In this document: positions 34,680 to 44,292 of the stretch, piece by piece
Numbering within the stretch: the first letter of the stretch is position 1
Layout of the letters: each line of letters starts with the position of its first letter
NCBI RefSeq assembly: GCF_001562115.1
Contig: NZ_CP013926.1
Coordinates: forward strand, 310,001 to 374,000
From: Alteromonas stellipolaris
GTDB lineage: Bacteria > Pseudomonadota > Gammaproteobacteria > Enterobacterales > Alteromonadaceae
Length of the DNA: 64,000 nucleotides
Direction: 5' to 3'
Notes under the pieces: generated by a model
What the model saw: the letters and a program-made list of their open reading frames with translations, nothing else
Databases searched by the model: none
What the model was told of the DNA's origin: nothing
Translations under genes and position numbers: made by a program

Positions 34680-36426
34680 ACCCAGAATTCGCCTTGGCGA
34701 CCTTCTTGTTCAGCACAATTTGATCAGTGCTGATGAGCTAATGACAGCACTGTCTGAGCAAAAAAGTACAGGCCGTAAGTTAGGTGCCACATTGATTTCA
34801 ATGGGGCTGGTGACTGAACACCAAATGCTTGAATTATTATCGCGGCATTTAAATGTTCCGCTTATCGATATCGATCAATATCGCGTGAATCAACAAGCGG
34901 TGCTGCTTCTACCTGAAATTCAAGCTAGGCGATATCGCGCACTGGTTATTGATGATAAGGGGGACACCCTGCTAGTCGCCATGTCAGATCCGGCAGATTT
35001 AACCGCGGTAGATCATCTTTCAGAAACGTTAAACAGGCAAATTGAACTCGCGGTAGTAAGCGAACAACAGCTGTTTACTGCTTACGATACTTTCTATCGA
35101 AAAACCCAAGAAATTGCGAGCTTTGCCCAAGAGCTGGCAGAAGAATACGATACCGAAGATAACTTCAATATAGAGCTTGGTGGTGCAGGGGATCAAGACA
35201 CAACAGTTGCCCGCTTACTTCAATCTATCTTTGAAGATGCCGTGATAGCAAAAGCGTCTGATATTCATATAGAGCCTGATGAGAATCAGTTGAGAATACG
35301 ACAGCGAGTGGATGGGGTTTTACAAGAAACTGTTATTCCCGAGAAAAGTATAGCGGCGGCATTAGTGCTGCGCTTAAAACTGATGGCGGGGCTAGATATT
35401 TCCGAAAAGCGTCTACCGCAAGATGGCCGCACTCAAATTAAAGTTAAAGGGCACAAAATAGACGTGCGTTTGTCCACCATGCCAGTACAAGGTGGTGAGT
35501 CTGTGGTGATGCGTTTGCTCGACCAGTCAGCAGGGCTACTTACCCTAGAACAAACCGGCATGCCTTCAGCGCAGTTAACCCGCTTTAGAAATTTATTACG
35601 CCGCCCCCATGGAATGATTTTAGTGACCGGGCCTACGGGTTCCGGTAAAACGACCACCTTGTATGGTGCACTAAGCGAATTAAATACGGCAAAGTCGAAA
35701 ATTATCACCGTAGAAGATCCGGTGGAATACCGCTTGCCCCGTATTAATCAGGTTCAAGTAAACCCTAAAATCAACCTGACGTTTTCAAACGTACTTAGAA
35801 CCACACTACGACAAGACCCCGACATTATTATGGTGGGGGAAATGCGAGATCAAGAAACGGTAGAAATTGGACTTCGTGGCGCATTGACCGGTCACTTAGT
35901 ACTCTCAACCTTGCATACCAACGATGCTATCTCCAGTGTAGTGCGCTTATTAGATATGGGCGCGCCAGGTTACTTGGTCGCAAGTTCTCTTCGAGGCATT
36001 ATTGCTCAGCGTTTGGTTCGTCGAATTTGTGATAATTGCACCACCTCCTATACACCAACAGATGATGAAAAGGTGTGGCTAAACGGTATTGATGAAAATG
36101 CCGCAGATGTTGCCTTTAAACAAGGTCGCGGATGTCAGAAGTGTAATCAAACCGGATACAGAGGGCGAATAGGGGTTTTTGAGTTGCTCGAAATGAGTGA
36201 GAACATGATGAATCATTTAAAGGCCAGTGATATTCAAGGGTTTAGCAATGCGGCTACTAAAAGCGCAGGTTATCGCTCTTTACCTCAATCTGCTTTGACT
36301 TACGCAAAAATGGGCGTAACCAGTGTGGAAGAAGTCTTAAAATTGGTTGAGATGGTAGCCCAAGATGCCCCCTCTTCTGAAACCACTGACCACGCCACAT
36401 CACACCACGGCGCAACAGGGCAATGA
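34672..36426 (+). CDS. mshE: MSHA pilus extension ATPase MshE
   Basis: A 584-residue PilB/GspE-type ATPase that powers pilus extension. The N-terminal MshEN domain shows the cyclic-di-GMP motif RLGDLL (7-12) and LGATL (37-41) with conserved Leu/Gln in between, so c-di-GMP binding is expected from family knowledge. Walker A is GPTGSGKT (320-327), the Walker B region is DPDIIMVGEMRD, and the two Cys pairs CDNC and CQKC in the C-terminal domain form the zinc-binding module. The ATG overlaps mshN. Motor gene for pilus retraction (PilT-like) is not in the window. Confidence 0.96.
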   Translation: MNKPRIRLGDLLVQHNLISADELMTALSEQKSTGRKLGATLISMGLVTEHQMLELLSRHLNVPLIDIDQYRVNQQAVLLLPEIQARRYRALVIDDKGDTLLVAMSDPADLTAVDHLSETLNRQIELAVVSEQQLFTAYDTFYRKTQEIASFAQELAEEYDTEDNFNIELGGAGDQDTTVARLLQSIFEDAVIAKASDIHIEPDENQLRIRQRVDGVLQETVIPEKSIAAALVLRLKLMAGLDISEKRLPQDGRTQIKVKGHKIDVRLSTMPVQGGESVVMRLLDQSAGLLTLEQTGMPSAQLTRFRNLLRRPHGMILVTGPTGSGKTTTLYGALSELNTAKSKIITVEDPVEYRLPRINQVQVNPKINLTFSNVLRTTLRQDPDIIMVGEMRDQETVEIGLRGALTGHLVLSTLHTNDAISSVVRLLDMGAPGYLVASSLRGIIAQRLVRRICDNCTTSYTPTDDEKVWLNGIDENAADVAFKQGRGCQKCNQTGYRGRIGVFELLEMSENMMNHLKASDIQGFSNAATKSAGYRSLPQSALTYAKMGVTSVEEVLKLVEMVAQDAPSSETTDHATSHHGATGQ

Positions 36427-36429
36427 TAG

Positions 36430-37656
36430 ATGGCACGGTTTAGCTACAAGGGGCGCGAACGAAATGGCGCCCTTACTGAAGGCGAGTTAGATGCGAACGA
36501 TGCAACAAGTGCAGCGGCAATGTTGCGTGCTCGTAGTGTAACGCCCATTGCTATTGCCCCCCTGAGTGCAAAAAAAGAAAGTGTTGTTTCCGGCTGGCAA
36601 GGCTGGTTTGTACCAGAAGTTACCTTGGACGATTTAGTTATTTTTTGTCGTCAAATGTACTCACTAACCAAAGCGGGTATTCCTTTACTAAAAGCGGTAT
36701 CTGGTTTAGCGGAATCCTGTAATTCTATTCGCCTTAAACTTGCTCTTGAAGATGCTATCGTGAGTTTGGAGCGAGGCAGAACCTTATCTTCTGGCCTAAA
36801 TCAGCACCCTAAAATTTTTAATCAATTGTTTGTGAGCATTATTCATGTTGGCGAGAACACCGGTCAGTTAGAAGATGCCTTCGCTCAATTGGCGGTATAT
36901 TTAGAGCGTGAGCAAGAAACCCGTAAACAAATTAAAGCCGCCACTCGTTATCCTATCTTTGTGCTTATTGCCTTAGCCGGCGCGTTTGTGGTGCTTAATA
37001 TCTTTGTTATTCCGAAGTTCGCCGATATGTTTTCTAAGTTTAATGCTGAGTTGCCTTTAATGACCCGAGCACTTATAGGCACTTCAGATTTCTTGTTGAA
37101 CTATTGGTACATGCTAATTGCTGGCGGGATATTTATTGCCTACATGATTAGGCGTTCATTAAGCACCAACGTTGGGCGTTTGAATTGGGATAGACGCAAG
37201 CTTTCACTGCCCATAGTAGGCAGTATTTTCAATCGTTCTTTACTTAGCCGCTACTGTCGAAGCTTTTCAATGATGTTGCGCGCGGGCGTCCCCTTAACCA
37301 GTGCACTAAACTTAACCTCAGACGCGGTGGGGAATGTGTATATGGGGCAAAAAATTATTGGGATGCGCGAGCGCATTGAAAAGGGCGAGGGGCTAGCACG
37401 AGTGAGTGCAGCAAGCGGACTATTTACACCTTTGGTGATGCAGATGATTCGCGTGGGTGAAGAGACAGGTCGCGTGGATGAATTATTGGTTGAGGCTTCG
37501 GAGTTCTATGAACGTGAAGTTGACTACGATCTTAAAAATCTGACAGCAAAGATAGAGCCTTTTTTGATTGTGGTAGTGGCAGCCATGGTACTGGTACTCG
37601 CACTGGGTATTTTCACCCCCATGTGGGACATGATGAATGCAATAAAAGGCGTATAA
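36430..37656 (+). CDS. mshG: MSHA inner-membrane platform protein MshG
   Basis: A 408-residue PilC/GspF-family protein with two T2SSF domains. The N-terminal segment MARFSYKGRERNGALTEGELDAND is the classic start; the domains include FCRQMYSLTKAGIPLLKAVSGLAES and YCRSFSMMLRAGVPLTSALNLTS, each followed by membrane segments near ~170-190, ~220-240 and ~375-395. It is the inner-membrane platform that MshE acts on. Three bases separate it from mshE. A gap of 83 bases follows before mshF, with a possible extra promoter. Confidence 0.95.
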   Translation: MARFSYKGRERNGALTEGELDANDATSAAAMLRARSVTPIAIAPLSAKKESVVSGWQGWFVPEVTLDDLVIFCRQMYSLTKAGIPLLKAVSGLAESCNSIRLKLALEDAIVSLERGRTLSSGLNQHPKIFNQLFVSIIHVGENTGQLEDAFAQLAVYLEREQETRKQIKAATRYPIFVLIALAGAFVVLNIFVIPKFADMFSKFNAELPLMTRALIGTSDFLLNYWYMLIAGGIFIAYMIRRSLSTNVGRLNWDRRKLSLPIVGSIFNRSLLSRYCRSFSMMLRAGVPLTSALNLTSDAVGNVYMGQKIIGMRERIEKGEGLARVSAASGLFTPLVMQMIRVGEETGRVDELLVEASEFYEREVDYDLKNLTAKIEPFLIVVVAAMVLVLALGIFTPMWDMMNAIKGV

Positions 37657-37673
37657 CTCCCTATCTTAAAGAT

Positions 37674-37683
37674 GTGCTATAAC
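37674..37683 (+). promoter_or_regulatory. Candidate extended -10 promoter upstream of mshF
   Basis: TG-C-TATAAC (five of six -10 bases) lies ~56 bases upstream of mshF, in the 83-base gap between mshG and mshF. No good -35 box is present. It could give the structural half of the msh cluster its own transcript. Confidence 0.35.
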
Positions 37684-37739
37684 AGTATGTTAAGAACAAT
37701 TAATGACTGCTAAAAAGCAATAGCAGCAAGGGTAGTAAC

Positions 37740-38258
37740 ATGGTGACGAAAAGCGAAGCCGCAAAAAATAACAACCGATCCCTATTTATCAATATTATTG
37801 TGATCACGTTGTTTGCTTCATTAATGGCCGTTTTTATAGTGCGACTGAATACCAGCGAAGCTAATTTTGAGGGCCAAATGCTTAGGCAGTTAGCGCTCAA
37901 GTTGGAAGAGTCTGCAGTAACCGCCCATTGGAAGTGGCAGTCAGAAGGGCGGCCAGTTCGCATTCTGCTTACGCACTATGATAGGCAAGGTAATGAAGTT
38001 GGACGTACGCCTGTGCTAATGAGTCATGAAGGATGGCCAGAAGTGTCGCCTTCTGTGCAAGGATGTAAGTCCCTTTGGAACGCGTTGCTAACAGTGCCTA
38101 TGATAGTTAATGGTTTTAATGTACGTGGTGAATATTTCCGTGGTGAGTTAGTCGACGATGAGGCCGTGAATGCGCGTTGCCGATTTTCCTTAAGTGCGGG
38201 GGATTACTTTGACTACTTTGTATTTCGTGGTGATGTGGTTCCAGAAGACGAACAGTAG
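37740..38258 (+). CDS. mshF: MSHA biogenesis protein MshF
   Basis: A 172-residue bitopic protein: a polar N-terminus (KSEAAKNNNR), one membrane segment (~16-36) and a periplasmic domain containing two cysteines (VQGCKSLW and NARCRFSL) that may pair. No enzymatic motif is visible. The name is based on place between mshG and the pilin genes and the bitopic architecture, as in other MSHA loci. AAGGGTAG lies about 6-7 bases upstream of the ATG. Exact function in pilus assembly is not established. Confidence 0.8.
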   Translation: MVTKSEAAKNNNRSLFINIIVITLFASLMAVFIVRLNTSEANFEGQMLRQLALKLEESAVTAHWKWQSEGRPVRILLTHYDRQGNEVGRTPVLMSHEGWPEVSPSVQGCKSLWNALLTVPMIVNGFNVRGEYFRGELVDDEAVNARCRFSLSAGDYFDYFVFRGDVVPEDEQ

Positions 38259-38303
38259 TAAACAAACTGAATTTTAATAATGAGAAAAACTGGGGTGGTC
38301 CAA

Positions 38304-38927
38304 ATGAAAAAACAACGGCATCAAATAGCAGCAAAGCAATTAGGCTTTACGCTAATCGAGCTTGTGATTGTAGTCGTATTACTTGGGCTATTAGCGGCCG
38401 TGGCGATTCCACGCTTTCTTGATATTACTGAACAAGCTGAAGATGCCACAGTTGAGGGCGTTGCAGGTGGTTTCGCCACAGGTGTTGGACTAGTGCGCGC
38501 ACAATGGGAGATAGAAGGTCGCCCGGAAGAGAATGCGTCTACCAATCAAACCTTTGTAACCCTTGATGGCATTAATGTTGCGGTTGATCAGGACACCGGT
38601 TATCCGACAGGCTTGCTAAATGGTGATGGTAACAGTCAAGATACGGCGATTACCGCATTAGACTGCGAAAGTATTTTTAGCTTAATAATGCAAAGTGCGC
38701 CTTCCATCACGTCGAGTTTTTCAGAGTCACCATTTGACGGTTACCGATACTTTGCTACAAATAGTAGTGGCAGCGGCGCAAGTGGTAATGACCTTTGCTA
38801 TTATTACCTTAGCCAGTCTATAAAAAATCTGAACAGTAGCCCTACGAATGATACACAAGGTGATGGGTTTCTGTACGACCCACGGATAGGTCAAGTTATC
38901 GTATTTAGTAATGATTCAAACTCATAA
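38304..38927 (+). CDS. mshB: MSHA minor pilin MshB
   Basis: A 207-residue type IV prepilin. Starting at 38304 (GGGGTGG upstream) the leader reads MKKQRHQIAAKQLG, followed by FTLIELVIVVVLLG: cleavage after Gly with Phe+1 and Glu+5, as needed by the MSHA prepilin peptidase. An open frame eight codons upstream is less well supported. The mature protein has the long N-terminal helix and a globular domain with two Cys (CESIF and CYYYL) that may pair. It lies just upstream of mshA and probably initiates or modifies the pilus. The peptidase gene is not in the window. Confidence 0.88.
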   Translation: MKKQRHQIAAKQLGFTLIELVIVVVLLGLLAAVAIPRFLDITEQAEDATVEGVAGGFATGVGLVRAQWEIEGRPEENASTNQTFVTLDGINVAVDQDTGYPTGLLNGDGNSQDTAITALDCESIFSLIMQSAPSITSSFSESPFDGYRYFATNSSGSGASGNDLCYYYLSQSIKNLNSSPTNDTQGDGFLYDPRIGQVIVFSNDSNS

Positions 38928-39035
38928 TTATGTATCGAGTTGTATACGTAAAGTAGTGATTTTTAAACTAAAGTTTTATATTCAATAACGTCATTTTTGT
39001 AATAATAAACGTAATTGAAACAAAAGGAAATTTTT

Positions 39036-39539
39036 ATGCAGCAACGTGGTTTTACCCTTATTGAGCTAGTCATAGTTATCGTAATTCTTGGTATTTTAGC
39101 GGTGACCGCTGCGCCTCGGTTTGTAGGTTTCCAAACTGACGCTCGTATTGCTACGTTAGAAGGGGTGGAAGGCGCACTGATTAGTGCTACAGAAGCTATC
39201 CATGCAAAAGCAATTATTGCTGGCGCGACTGCATCGTCTAACACAACCATCACTGTGAACGGCACTGACATCAACGTTCGTTATGGTTACCCGTACAGCA
39301 CATATTTCGATGACAACAACAACACAACGACTGTGCAGTTAGATTCGTACATGAACTTAGATATTCGTGCAGTAAACACCACAGCGGACCAAGGCACGAC
39401 AGATTGGTATGTGAGTGCTAACGGTACGTGGGCTCGCATTTACCCTGACGGTTTTGAAGGTGCTAACTGTTTTGTTGAATACAGAAATGCGACAGCGGGT
39501 GGTTCACCGACTATCACATTGACCTCGACTGCTTGCTAA
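39036..39539 (+). CDS. mshA: MSHA major pilin MshA
   Basis: A 167-residue prepilin and the likely major subunit. The start at 39036 follows AAAAGGA at good spacing and gives the very short leader MQQRG before FTLIELVIVIVILG (Phe+1, Glu+5); a TTG seven codons upstream is rejected. The rest is a small globular domain with a C-terminal disulfide pair (ANCFVEY and the terminal TSTAC). A 108-base gap separates it from mshB, AT-rich and able to host its own promoter, as expected for the most abundant subunit. It polymerises into the mannose-sensitive haemagglutinin-type surface pilus used for attachment. Confidence 0.92.
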   Translation: MQQRGFTLIELVIVIVILGILAVTAAPRFVGFQTDARIATLEGVEGALISATEAIHAKAIIAGATASSNTTITVNGTDINVRYGYPYSTYFDDNNNTTTVQLDSYMNLDIRAVNTTADQGTTDWYVSANGTWARIYPDGFEGANCFVEYRNATAGGSPTITLTSTAC

Positions 39540-39553
39540 ACATTACCTAGCAC

Positions 39554-40111
39554 ATGGCCAGGCATTTCGTTCCTGGCCAGCGTCAAGCCCGGGGCGCTGG
39601 CTTTACGCTCCTTGAGCTTATTATTGTCATCGTCGTTATTGGTATTATAGGCGTGGTCGCTTCTGCGCGAATACAAGATGATACCGGCTACACAGAATAC
39701 TCCCTTCAATTTCGTTTTCTCTCTACCTTACGAAATATTCAAGGCAAAGCAATGCAAGATAACCGCGCAGGCTATTGCTATCGAACTATTGTAAGTTCGT
39801 CTGGTGACGGTGCTTACGGCCCTACTGTTGTTAATTACTCCAGTGCAAATCAATCAGCTAGCTGTGGCGCCACTATTGCCACCAATGCGCCCACATTTTT
39901 AGCGGCGCGGGGTGACGAAATAGGCGGTAAAGAAGTATCTGTTGCGTTTTCAGAAGGTGTTGCTTCGCCTTCTTATATTGACTTCGATTACCTTGGTCGG
40001 CCAATAACCTCCAGCGGAAGTTGCGCATCAAATATTTGCAGAGTGACCTTTTCGGGTACAGCTACAGTAGGCGTTTGCGTTGAAAGTCAGGGGCTTATTT
40101 ATGCGTGCTGA
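39554..40111 (+). CDS. mshC: MSHA minor pilin/pseudopilin MshC
   Basis: A 185-residue type IV prepilin-like protein. A 16-residue leader ending in Gly precedes FTLLELIIVIVVIG with Glu at +5, so prepilin processing is expected. Cysteines at the C-terminus (CASNICR, CVESQGLIYAC) suggest disulfides. No strong ribosome-binding site is seen before the ATG. It begins 14 bases after mshA and its 3' end overlaps mshD by 11 bases. Minor pilins prime assembly and shape the tip of the pilus. Confidence 0.86.
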   Translation: MARHFVPGQRQARGAGFTLLELIIVIVVIGIIGVVASARIQDDTGYTEYSLQFRFLSTLRNIQGKAMQDNRAGYCYRTIVSSSGDGAYGPTVVNYSSANQSASCGATIATNAPTFLAARGDEIGGKEVSVAFSEGVASPSYIDFDYLGRPITSSGSCASNICRVTFSGTATVGVCVESQGLIYAC

Positions 40112-40646
40112 GCAAGGTTTTACACTACTTGAGATAGTGATTGGCTTAGTGGTGACGAGCATTGTCATGCTAATTGTAACCGATTTACTTGGCGCGCAAG
40201 CGCAACAAAGCGTGGCACCTGTTACTCAAGCCCGAGCCAATGTGTTAGCTCAAGGACTACAACGAGAAATACTGAGTAAGGCATTTGACGAAAATAGCGG
40301 TGGGCATAATGCTGGTGAACGATGCAGCGACACCATTAGTTGCACAACTAGCGCAAATTTGGGGCCTGATAGTGGAGAAAATCGCAGTACTTTTGATGAT
40401 GTAGATGATTACCACGGCTACAGCGTCATTAGAAACAGTGCGGGCCAAACCATCACGCAAAGTGGGCAAAGTCTATATCAAGGTTACCAGCTTAACGTAG
40501 TGGTGTTTTACGATGATAACCTTGATGGTATTGATGATGCGGCGGGCGTGGGTAGCTATACGGGCAATGCAAAATTGGTACGCGTGTCGGTTCTTACTCC
40601 TAACGATGAAACCATTGTCTTTAGTAGCTATCGGTGGAATTACTGA
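40101..40646 (+). CDS. mshD: MSHA minor pilin MshD
   Basis: A 181-residue prepilin-like protein. The ATG at 40101 follows AGGGG and lies within the mshC 3' end; an upstream TTG at 40080 is less likely. Leader MRAEQG precedes FTLLEIVIGLVVTSIV, with Gly-1, Phe+1 and Glu+5. Two cysteines (ERCSDTISC) could pair. It overlaps mshO at TGATG, so translation is coupled. Confidence 0.87.
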   Translation: MRAEQGFTLLEIVIGLVVTSIVMLIVTDLLGAQAQQSVAPVTQARANVLAQGLQREILSKAFDENSGGHNAGERCSDTISCTTSANLGPDSGENRSTFDDVDDYHGYSVIRNSAGQTITQSGQSLYQGYQLNVVVFYDDNLDGIDDAAGVGSYTGNAKLVRVSVLTPNDETIVFSSYRWNY

Positions 40647-41509
40647 TGGTAAATAGCACACCCATGAACCAGGTTCGAGGCTTTACGCTTGTAGAGCTTG
40701 TTATCGTGCTAGTGGTAATGGGGGTGATTGCCACAGGAATTGCAAAAGTGGTCACCAGTAGCATGTCTGTATTTGTTGGCGTAAGTGAAAGAGAGCAACT
40801 TGTCGCCCAAACGTCTTTTGCAATGAATCGTATGGCTCGTGAATTACAAAGCGCGGTGCCTGCCAGTGTTAGAGTAAGGGGCTCATCGTCTCAGCATTGC
40901 TTGCAGTTCGTGCCTGCTGATGTGGTAACAGGTTACAGCGACATTTCTATTCAACCTGCCGCTGAAAATACTATCGATATCTTATTTCCTGTGGACGCTC
41001 TCGATAACATTCAGCCCTTTTCCACCAGTGCATCTGTGATTGTTGCACCAAGTAGCGTATTAGATGTTTATAACGCCGCTAATGATTACCGCCAACCTAT
41101 TGTAAATTGTACCGATGACGGCGATGGCGATTGTGCAACAAGAGACAGCACAGACGATACCCTCGAGGTTACGGTAAATGATGCTTTTGCTGAAGCATCA
41201 CTCGTAAATCGTGCCTATATTGCTTCAAAAGCGGTGAGCTTTTGCTTAAGAAATTCTGTACTTCATCGGTTTGAGTCTGGGTTTACCACAACACAGCCTT
41301 TGGCTTCGGCAAGTAGCCCAAGGCTTGGAGTGGACTTCATTAACGCTTTATCTGCCTCGCCTGCTAGCGGTACCTTAAACGACGATCCTTTTCAAGTTCG
41401 TAGTGTGAACGGTGGGGTTAACAATATGGTGATGTTACGCCTACGCGCCCAAAAGGGCGATGAAGTTTTAAGTCTGACGACCGAGGTGGCAATTGAAAAT
41501 GCGCCGTAA
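40646..41509 (+). CDS. mshO: MSHA minor pilin MshO
   Basis: A 287-residue prepilin-like protein, from the ATG that forms TGATG with the mshD stop (a GTG four codons upstream is possible). The leader MVNSTPMNQVRG is followed by FTLVELVIVLVVMG with Phe+1 and Glu+5. The large globular C-terminal domain has Cys pairs (HCLQF, CTDDGDGDC, CLRN) and is the expected size for MshO. The Asp-rich loop DDGDGDCATRDSTDD may bind a metal, though that is speculation. It overlaps mshP by 11 bases. Confidence 0.87.
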   Translation: MVNSTPMNQVRGFTLVELVIVLVVMGVIATGIAKVVTSSMSVFVGVSEREQLVAQTSFAMNRMARELQSAVPASVRVRGSSSQHCLQFVPADVVTGYSDISIQPAAENTIDILFPVDALDNIQPFSTSASVIVAPSSVLDVYNAANDYRQPIVNCTDDGDGDCATRDSTDDTLEVTVNDAFAEASLVNRAYIASKAVSFCLRNSVLHRFESGFTTTQPLASASSPRLGVDFINALSASPASGTLNDDPFQVRSVNGGVNNMVMLRLRAQKGDEVLSLTTEVAIENAP

Positions 41510-42041
41510 ACCTTTGCCTCAAGAACACTCAGTGCATAAAGCGCTTTTAAGGCGTAAGAGCAATAGAACTGGGAAAACACTACCTAGTGTGGCAATGCTA
41601 GACGCTTCGTTCTCCACTATCTCGCTAAAACGCCAGCGAGGCAGTATGTTGGTCACGGCACTGTTTATTATGATAGTGCTGGCGCTGTTAGGCTTAACCC
41701 TAGCTTCGTCACTTTCTTCTACTGGTAACAAAGTTGTTGCGGATAACATCGGTTTTCGCGCCCAGTTGGCAGCAAAAGCGGGCCTAGAGCATATAAAGGC
41801 CACGGCAAACCCCGCAGGTGCAACCCCACTATCTTGCAGCGGTACTATTAATAGCCCCACTTCGTTTGGCCAAGTAAGAGGCCTTGAAGGGTGTGCGTAT
41901 CAAGCCAGTTGCCAAACAACCAGTACAACGATTGCAGGCGTAGACTATTATTTCTATCGCTTTTCCTCCAACGCCCAATGCACCGCCAGCGAGTTAATTT
42001 CAACGCATACATTGACCGACTCAATGATGATTGAACAATAA
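41499..42041 (+). CDS. mshP: MSHA biogenesis protein MshP
   Basis: A 180-residue PilX-like protein. The chosen ATG at 41499 overlaps mshO; the TTG at 41493 is an alternative, and an internal ATG just before the hydrophobic part is also possible. The segment RQRGSMLVTALFIMIVLALLG resembles a prepilin N-terminus without the conserved Glu+5, as in PilX/MshP proteins. Four or more cysteines lie in the C-terminal half (LSCSG, EGCAYQASC, AQC). The unusually long N-terminus (~45 residues) is odd for this family. It is the last msh gene; no mshQ follows. Confidence 0.78.
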   Translation: MRRKPLPQEHSVHKALLRRKSNRTGKTLPSVAMLDASFSTISLKRQRGSMLVTALFIMIVLALLGLTLASSLSSTGNKVVADNIGFRAQLAAKAGLEHIKATANPAGATPLSCSGTINSPTSFGQVRGLEGCAYQASCQTTSTTIAGVDYYFYRFSSNAQCTASELISTHTLTDSMMIEQ

Positions 42042-42195
42042 ATATCTGTATTTAAATGAAACTTGTGGTTCAAATGCTTGTCTACTCCACTGGTTTAAAA
42101 ATAGCCGCTTAACAAGAAGTTGGTATGAAGTGAGTACAAGGTGCAGTGGGTTTCCACTTAATCGCAACCTAATCGTTTAAATAATGGTTCTCTGC

Positions 42196-42224
42196 TTGCC
42201 CAAATATGCCCCCATTGTTAAAGT
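42196..42224 (+). promoter_or_regulatory. Candidate promoter of mreB
   Basis: TTGCCC and TAAAGT are spaced by 17 bases, and a TG one base before the -10 adds an extended -10 element. It lies ~88 bases upstream of the mreB start in the 270-base gap after mshP; otherwise I see no features there. Confidence 0.4.
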
Positions 42225-42287
42225 GTGCGGATAAACATCGACTTCACGTTAAAGCGCTGTCATCTCACCCTTGCTAACACGCGATAA

Positions 42288-43355
<1,068 letters not shown>

Positions 43356-43361
43356 ACAGGA

Positions 43362-43389
43362 AAGGCAACCTTAAGGTTGCCTTCTTTGT
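43362..43389 (+). terminator. Hairpin between mreB and mreC, possible attenuator
   Basis: Perfect 9-base arms AAGGCAACC and GGTTGCCTT enclose TTAA, followed by CTTTGT. The short U tract suggests partial termination, reducing mreC/mreD expression relative to mreB. Confidence 0.6.
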
Positions 43390-43392
43390 ATT

Positions 43393-44292
43393 ATGGATAC
43401 TATTTTTACTCGCGGTCCCTCACTGAATAATAGATTAGCGCTGGCAATTGTGTTGTCAGCGTTACTTATTTTTGTGGATCACAAAGTGGAAGGGTTTAAA
43501 TCGACACGGGTCTATTTAAATTCATTCATGAGCCCCCTTCAGTATTTAGCTAACTTACCTCGGTTAATGCTAAGCGAAAGCGCCCAGCGCTTAACCTCCC
43601 ATGAAGATCTTCTCGAAGAAAACGACAAGCTAACGAATCAACTGTTGCTCATGAGCGAGAAGCTCCAGCGGTTTGAAGCCTTATCTCAAGAAAACAAACA
43701 GCTTAGACATTTACTGGATGCGCCTGTACGTAACGACTTACGTAAAATGGTGGCAGAGCTCATGGCGGTTGATAAAAACCCTTACAGCCAGCAGGTGGTT
43801 ATTAACAAGGGTGCCATTGATGGAGTGTATTTATCTCAACCCATCATTGATGAAAAAGGCATTGTGGGGCAGGTTATGGAAGTGGGTAGCACTAACAGCC
43901 GTGTGCTATTGCTTGCCGATGTGACCCACGCTATTCCCGTTCGCTCCCAACGTAATGACATTCGCTTTATTGCGACTGGCAGTGGGGCGCTCAACGAGCT
44001 GTACTTAGAGCATGTTCCTCATAGTGTAGATATTAAAGCAGGAGATGTATTGATTTCCTCCGGCCTAGGAAAAATTTTTCCTGAAGGGTATCCCGTGGGT
44101 ACAGTAAAAGAAGTACGGCGTGATGAAAGTCGCCCATTCTCTATTGTAACCGTAACACCTATGGCGAAATTAGACCGACTAAAGTACTTGTTACTCTTGT
44201 GGGCTGATGAAGGTAAACCTATCGACAGCGATGTGGATAATGAGAGTAAAAGCAACATGATAAGTAATGAGGAGACTGAAGATGATTCGTAA
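43393..44292 (+). CDS. mreC: Rod shape-determining protein MreC
   Basis: A 299-residue bitopic inner-membrane protein. A membrane segment lies at ~13-30 (RLALAIVLSALLIFVDHK), followed by a coiled coil (~62-105, HEDLLEENDKLTNQLLLMSEKLQRFEALSQENKQL written in part) and the two beta-barrel domains of the MreC family with VVINKGAIDGVY and LISSGLGKIFPEGYPVG. It connects MreB and periplasmic wall synthases. The gene overlaps mreD by 11 bases. Starts at an ATG 37 bases after mreB without a strong ribosome-binding site. Confidence 0.95.
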   Translation: MDTIFTRGPSLNNRLALAIVLSALLIFVDHKVEGFKSTRVYLNSFMSPLQYLANLPRLMLSESAQRLTSHEDLLEENDKLTNQLLLMSEKLQRFEALSQENKQLRHLLDAPVRNDLRKMVAELMAVDKNPYSQQVVINKGAIDGVYLSQPIIDEKGIVGQVMEVGSTNSRVLLLADVTHAIPVRSQRNDIRFIATGSGALNELYLEHVPHSVDIKAGDVLISSGLGKIFPEGYPVGTVKEVRRDESRPFSIVTVTPMAKLDRLKYLLLLWADEGKPIDSDVDNESKSNMISNEETEDDS

